From contig NC_092354.1 of assembly GCF_963676685.1 (NCBI RefSeq), positions 72,032,178-72,096,177 on the forward strand: a stretch of DNA of 64,000 bases, in the 5' to 3' direction. The notes below the pieces were generated by a model that did not search any database, had not been told where the DNA came from, and saw only the letters and a program-made list of their open reading frames with translations. Shown piece by piece: positions 60,316 through 64,000 of the stretch. A program made the translations under genes and the position numbers. This DNA comes from Mytilus edulis (taxonomy: Eukaryota > Mollusca > Bivalvia > Mytilida > Mytilidae). The first letter of the stretch is position 1. Each line of letters opens with the position of its first letter.

Positions 60316-60466
60316 GTTTGAATAATTTAAATTGTACTATTGATGTTGTAAAATTAGGGAATTGTTGTTTTATTGACTGCTACAGAAGAATTTATGACCA
60401 GTTTTTTTTGTCAGTACACAATGCACTTCTTCTTTATGCTAATACATTGTAATTACTGTTTTTTAG

Positions 60467-61756
60467 AGTGTCAGAGCTGTTCATGAATGGGAAAACAATA
60501 TTCTTCGCTCTGTAAATTTGGCTCGTAAATCTGTCCTAGAAAATCTTAAAGAAGACGAAATGTTAGTCGAACGTGATTGGGCCATGAAGTTTATTTCAAT
60601 GCAATACAGAGAATCGCAATCTAATTTGTTCGGTAAACGGGGACTCAATTGGCATGTTATTGTTGCAACTTTCAAATACAGACAGGCCTTGACAATGCAT
60701 ACTGTTATTCACATCTTTGACAGTGCACTACGAGATGCTGAGACATCAAATGCTGTTCTTGGGAACAGTTTAGAGATTTTTCATCAAATTAATCCTTGCC
60801 TGACAAATGCCTACATTCGTTCTGATAATGCTGGATGTTTTCATGGAGCAGCATCTGTATGTGCCATGCCATTTCTTTCATCCATTGTTCAATGTAAAAG
60901 AATGGATTTTGCAGACCCTCAAGGTGGAAACTCCATCTGTGACAGAAAAGCTGCCCATGTCAAATCATACATCAGAAGATATGTCAATGAGGGCAATGAT
61001 GTATGTACAGCAGTGGATTTTAAAAATGCATTAATGAAATCAAACATAAAGAAAGTGTCAGTGGTTGTTGCACTTCAACCTCCTAAATCTGACAGCAAAA
61101 AGAAAGATCCTACTGTGTTTAAACTGCCAAAGATCACAACTGTTAATAACTTTTCGTTCAAAAATGGTGGAGTGCAAGTTTGGAGGCAGTTTGGAATAGG
61201 ACAAGGCTGTCATATTCCTGTTGTTGATACTGCAACTACTAGGGATCTACCAGAACTCACCATTATTGAAACTTATCTAAATCAACAGACAGAAACAGAA
61301 GTCAGACAGACAGAAACAGAAGGCAGACAGACAGAAACAGAAGTCGGACAGACAGAAACAGAAGTCAGACAATCAGGAATCATAGAAGCTGAAGTCTCTC
61401 TTCAGGAACATGTAACACAAGAAAATGAAATTGAAGTTGAATCTTTAGTCAATGACAATACTGTAACTACAGGTGACCAATCAAATGATGATGTTGATTT
61501 TGTCACAGAAGAAGAAATGTCTAAATTGTTTTCGTGTAATGAATGTATAAAAACATTTAGCAAATATGGTAATCTGTTGCGTCATCTGGATATTGGAAAG
61601 AATAGTGTAAAACAGGAAAATAAGAAACTTTCTGACAAGTCAAAGATTGAATATTCCAGGCATATGGAAAAGGTTAATACAGTAACGGTTAATTCAAATA
61701 AATTTTCTTCTGGTAATTCTAACAGTGATCTTACACAGGGATGGGCATTTAAGTGA
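60467..61756 (+). CDS. Main exon of the DDD-family gene: RNase H-like core plus damaged C2H2 finger
   Basis: Open for 430 codons from the acceptor TGTTTTTTAG to TGA at 61,754. The start is SVRAVHEWENNILRSVNLAR. Counting from the ATG-less position at 60,518, D20 (ERDWAMKF), D103 (YIRSDNAGCFHG) and D142 (GNSICDRKAAHVKSYIRR) are placed as strand-1, strand-4 and helix acids of an RNase H fold, with GLNWHVIVATF and MHTVIHIFD as strands 2 and 3. D103 and D142 are separated by 38 residues, in the range of DDE enzymes. Next come four QTETEVR-type repeats (257-284), an acidic stretch, and C340-x2-C343-x12-H356-x5-N362, a C2H2 finger whose last His is Asn. The exon ends QGWAFK. The RNase H assignment is my inference from pattern, not from a search. 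Confidence 0.65.
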   Translation, partial: SVRAVHEWENNILRSVNLARKSVLENLKEDEMLVERDWAMKFISMQYRESQSNLFGKRGLNWHVIVATFKYRQALTMHTVIHIFDSALRDAETSNAVLGNSLEIFHQINPCLTNAYIRSDNAGCFHGAASVCAMPFLSSIVQCKRMDFADPQGGNSICDRKAAHVKSYIRRYVNEGNDVCTAVDFKNALMKSNIKKVSVVVALQPPKSDSKKKDPTVFKLPKITTVNNFSFKNGGVQVWRQFGIGQGCHIPVVDTATTRDLPELTIIETYLNQQTETEVRQTETEGRQTETEVGQTETEVRQSGIIEAEVSLQEHVTQENEIEVESLVNDNTVTTGDQSNDDVDFVTEEEMSKLFSCNECIKTFSKYGNLLRHLDIGKNSVKQENKKLSDKSKIEYSRHMEKVNTVTVNSNKFSSGNSNSDLTQGWAFK

Positions 61757-62074
61757 AGGAGAACAGTCAAAAGGTTTACCCAGGACCAGAAGTTTGATCC
61801 GGAAGAAGTATTCCAGGATATGAGATTTGTAAGAACAACAAGTGGACGAAAACGTTTTTCACAAGAAGAGTTCCTTTCCGCAACACAGATAGCTAGTTAC
61901 TTTAGTCGTCTTGTATTAAATAAACGCAAATTATACAATCCTTTGTATACATCAGATGATAAACAATCAGAAAAGCTGAAGCAGAATTTATAGAACTGAA
62001 TTTAGTAGCTGCAGCTTTATGACAAGTTTATGAAGGTTTAAATCTTTCTGACAAAGATGCACTAGATATGAAGT
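61757..62074 (+). pseudogene. C-terminal helix-turn-helix-like tail, after a stop
   Basis: The same frame continues after the TGA: RRTVKRFTQDQKFDPEEVFQ, DMRFVRTTSGRKRFSQEEFL, SATQIASYFSRLVLNKRK. The pattern Q-I-x-S-Y-F-S-R after a helical basic stretch looks like a homeodomain-like DNA-binding unit. There seems to be a small deletion after TQDQK compared with relatives as I remember them. A frame change near 61,975 leads to AEAEFIELNLVAAAL, a TGA, then QVYEGLNLSDKDALDMK and TAA. Confidence 0.55.
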
Positions 62075-64000
62075 AAATTTTTATATTAATGAGTATTTTG
62101 ATTTATTAGAACATTTTCATGTTCAGGGGTTTATTTTTTATTGAAAATCAATATAAATTGTTTGCATCATTTCTACATAATAAATGATTTGATTCTAAAA
62201 TAAAATTATTAAGATTATTATCTAATTCGCATATTTGAAAATGATAATAAAAGGGACATAAATCTACAAATAATTCAAAGGCAGACAATCCCACATATGT
62301 GCAATGTATTGCTCTGTAATATACTTACAAAAAAAGCCTACAAGAACTAACAGTCATTTTTTTTTTAGAGTTTACCTCCATTCTTTATTCAATTAAACTG
62401 TTCTCTCAAATTTTCAGAATTTACTGATATCTTTCTCAAATTTATTTCCATTTAGATATTTATAAAAATGAGAAAAAAAGTCTTTGAACTTATTATATAA
62501 TATTAAATTTGCAAGACAGATTAACATGCACTTTATCAACAATTTTAAAGCATGATATCAATTTTGCTTAAGGAAAGATTGAAAATAACGATATCAATGC
62601 GAAGTGTATATGTTAATTTATCTTAAACAAATGTCAAATGTGTTTTATAAAATCGTAATTATCTATCACATCTATCACATCAGAGTGTGTGTATATGAAG
62701 GAGTAACAAATTGATGCTTACAAGGTTTCATCATTCATAATTTTTTAATGTAAGCAAAAATAAGGAATCATATTGTTTTAAAGGTTATTTTTGTTTCATA
62801 ACTAGGATATAGAAATCATGTTTTTTTTTCATTTATTGGTTAATACCAGGTTTTTGCTTTTCTGGCTGACCTTTTTGGTAGTATAGATTTGGATTCAGTG
62901 CTCAGTATTTTGGTAGTCAAGAGGGAAAAATTTAATTCAGTCTTCTAATTTTTTTAAAGGTGTAGTTTGTTTGTAACTTGTGTACTTGACTTTTATATTC
63001 ATTTCTCATGTCCAAATATATGTATTAACTGATTATGACTGTGTTTATTATTGATAGCTGTACAATTCTCAAGCTTTCAAAGAGATAAATAAAAGGATGG
63101 ATACAGCTGCCAAGATGATCCTTCATTAGAGAGCTTCTGAAAGTGCATCACTGTTGTCTATCTTGTCATTATTGCGGTCACTTTAAGACTTGTAAATCTT
63201 TTAACAATTTGTTGATAATATGATCTAAATTTGATTGAGAACACCAGATCAAATTAATCCAATGCATACAGACATATTATATTATATTCTAATTTGTAAA
63301 AGGCAAAATTTCACCTAACATTTACCATGCAGTTACTGGAATAAGTTCAATTTCTATTTTGCTTATTTTATTTTTTTGTTCTTCTAGCATTCACTCTAGT
63401 TGATTCAAATTTAAAGGATTTTATTCCTTATTTAAAGTATCAAAACGGTATAGTCAATCAATTTTCAAAACCTAAAGTGCAAACACATTGAATGAAAAAC
63501 ATTTACAAGACAAAAATAGAACCAGCTGTTGTGAAATTATAATCAATAAAAACACATTTGTAGGGAGGTGTATAATATCATACCCCAACTGTATACAGGG
63601 GTGCTCATTTGTGCAATGTATTCAAACTCCTATAAAACACACAAAAAAGTTTGGATTAAAAGAAACCCATTTGATGAAAAAATGTCAAATCAACAATTTT
63701 GAATTCCTTACGTTACAGTTACATGTGCGTTTATATAGACCACCCAGATTTTATGAAATATACCTTGAAAACCTTTTATTGCAACATAATTTTGATTCAA
63801 ATTAATTTTATACCATGGATCTAATTAATTTTTGAAAAACAAAATTAAAAATTTCATTTTTTAAAAAATTTACTATTTTTTTCATTTTTCCCGAACTTTT
63901 TGATATCACAGTGGCATAATTTTGACAGATGCACAAGAACAACTTATAATTTCTGAAATAACAAGCATGTAAGAAGGATAACATGATAAAAAATGCTTTG
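62075..64000. other. Downstream region, one doubtful exon, otherwise nothing
   Basis: A segment at about 63,059-63,129 after TTATTGATAG reads LYNSQAFKEINKRMDTAAKM then ILH and a stop; it might be a last exon of the preceding gene, but phase and donor are unclear. The 105-codon frame at 63,488-63,805 has no motif or splice support. The rest is AT-rich spacer. Confidence 0.4.

Larger units (their letters stand above)
53490..62074 (+). pseudogene. DDD-domain / zinc-finger family gene, multi-exon, broken
   Basis: Exon-like segments with GT-AG borders at 53490-53579, 54866-54952, 56014-56949, 57453-57675, 60280-60315 and 60467 onward read on the plus strand as one protein. I recognise it as a member of a large uncharacterised family found in cnidarians, molluscs and fish, without known function. 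Order: low-complexity N-terminus; a helical conserved region (ISAAYIGCEDWGSQRQILSI, HALSVGSGQKVP, VRKSMKGLYNYAADGAKA); YLK-EYK and VADHCCTFALS; then an RNase H-like region, C2H2-like finger and HTH-like tail. Breaks: stop in exon 2 (54,950), frameshift at about 56,400, stop at about 56,684, frameshift near 56,725, TAA at 56,938, frameshift near 57,590, TGA at 61,754, and late breaks near 61,975 and 62,020. It is therefore most likely a pseudogene, unless the assembly carries indels. The long exon stays open for 430 codons. Confidence 0.75.

Noticed and set aside
63488-63805. 105-codon frame near the right edge
   Set aside because: No motif, no splice support, composition like spacer.

Overview
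The window looks like nuclear DNA of a marine bivalve, most likely a mussel (Mytilus-like). The reasons are its very AT-rich sequence, genes split into short exons by long introns with GT-AG borders, a calexcitin-type EF-hand gene, and several dispersed repeats I recognise from mussel genomes. Most of the sequence is intronic or intergenic, filled with old short repeats. Most open frames of 60-130 codons lie in repeats or AT-rich spacer and are not genes.

Layout. 1-20,320: intergenic or upstream DNA with hammerhead-bearing repeats, inverted-repeat (MITE-like) elements, SINE-like repeats and a 5'-truncated reverse-transcriptase element (14.6-15.6 kb). 20,322-35,071: a complete six-exon, plus-strand gene for a 190-residue calexcitin / sarcoplasmic calcium-binding protein. 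Its introns hold an exon-1 tandem duplication, a pair of SINE-like repeats on either side of exon 2, a 253-bp tandem duplication, and a second reverse-transcriptase element with a 135-bp near-perfect palindrome next to it. 35-43.9 kb: spacer with repeats. 43.9-44.2 kb: an isolated exon-like block with a Cys/His motif. 44.2-53.4 kb: repeats, including a roughly 0.9-kb tandem duplication and a GC-rich conserved-looking block.

53,490-62,074: a multi-exon, plus-strand gene or pseudogene of an uncharacterised animal family. Its longest exon (60,467-61,756) carries a domain whose order of strands and three aspartates fits an RNase H-like DDE/DDD transposase-integrase core. A damaged C2H2 finger and a C-terminal helix-turn-helix-like segment follow. 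Upstream exons have frameshifts and stops, so this copy is probably dead, or the assembly has indel errors. A 2.3-kb satellite of 28-bp units with higher-order structure lies in one of its introns and runs up to the next small exon.

The best candidates for something undescribed are the DDD-domain family at 53.5-62.1 kb, the hammerhead-ribozyme-bearing dispersed repeat, and the satellite that supplies the polypyrimidine tract of an adjacent exon. The two genes have no evident functional link. All family assignments come from reading motifs and from memory, without database searches.
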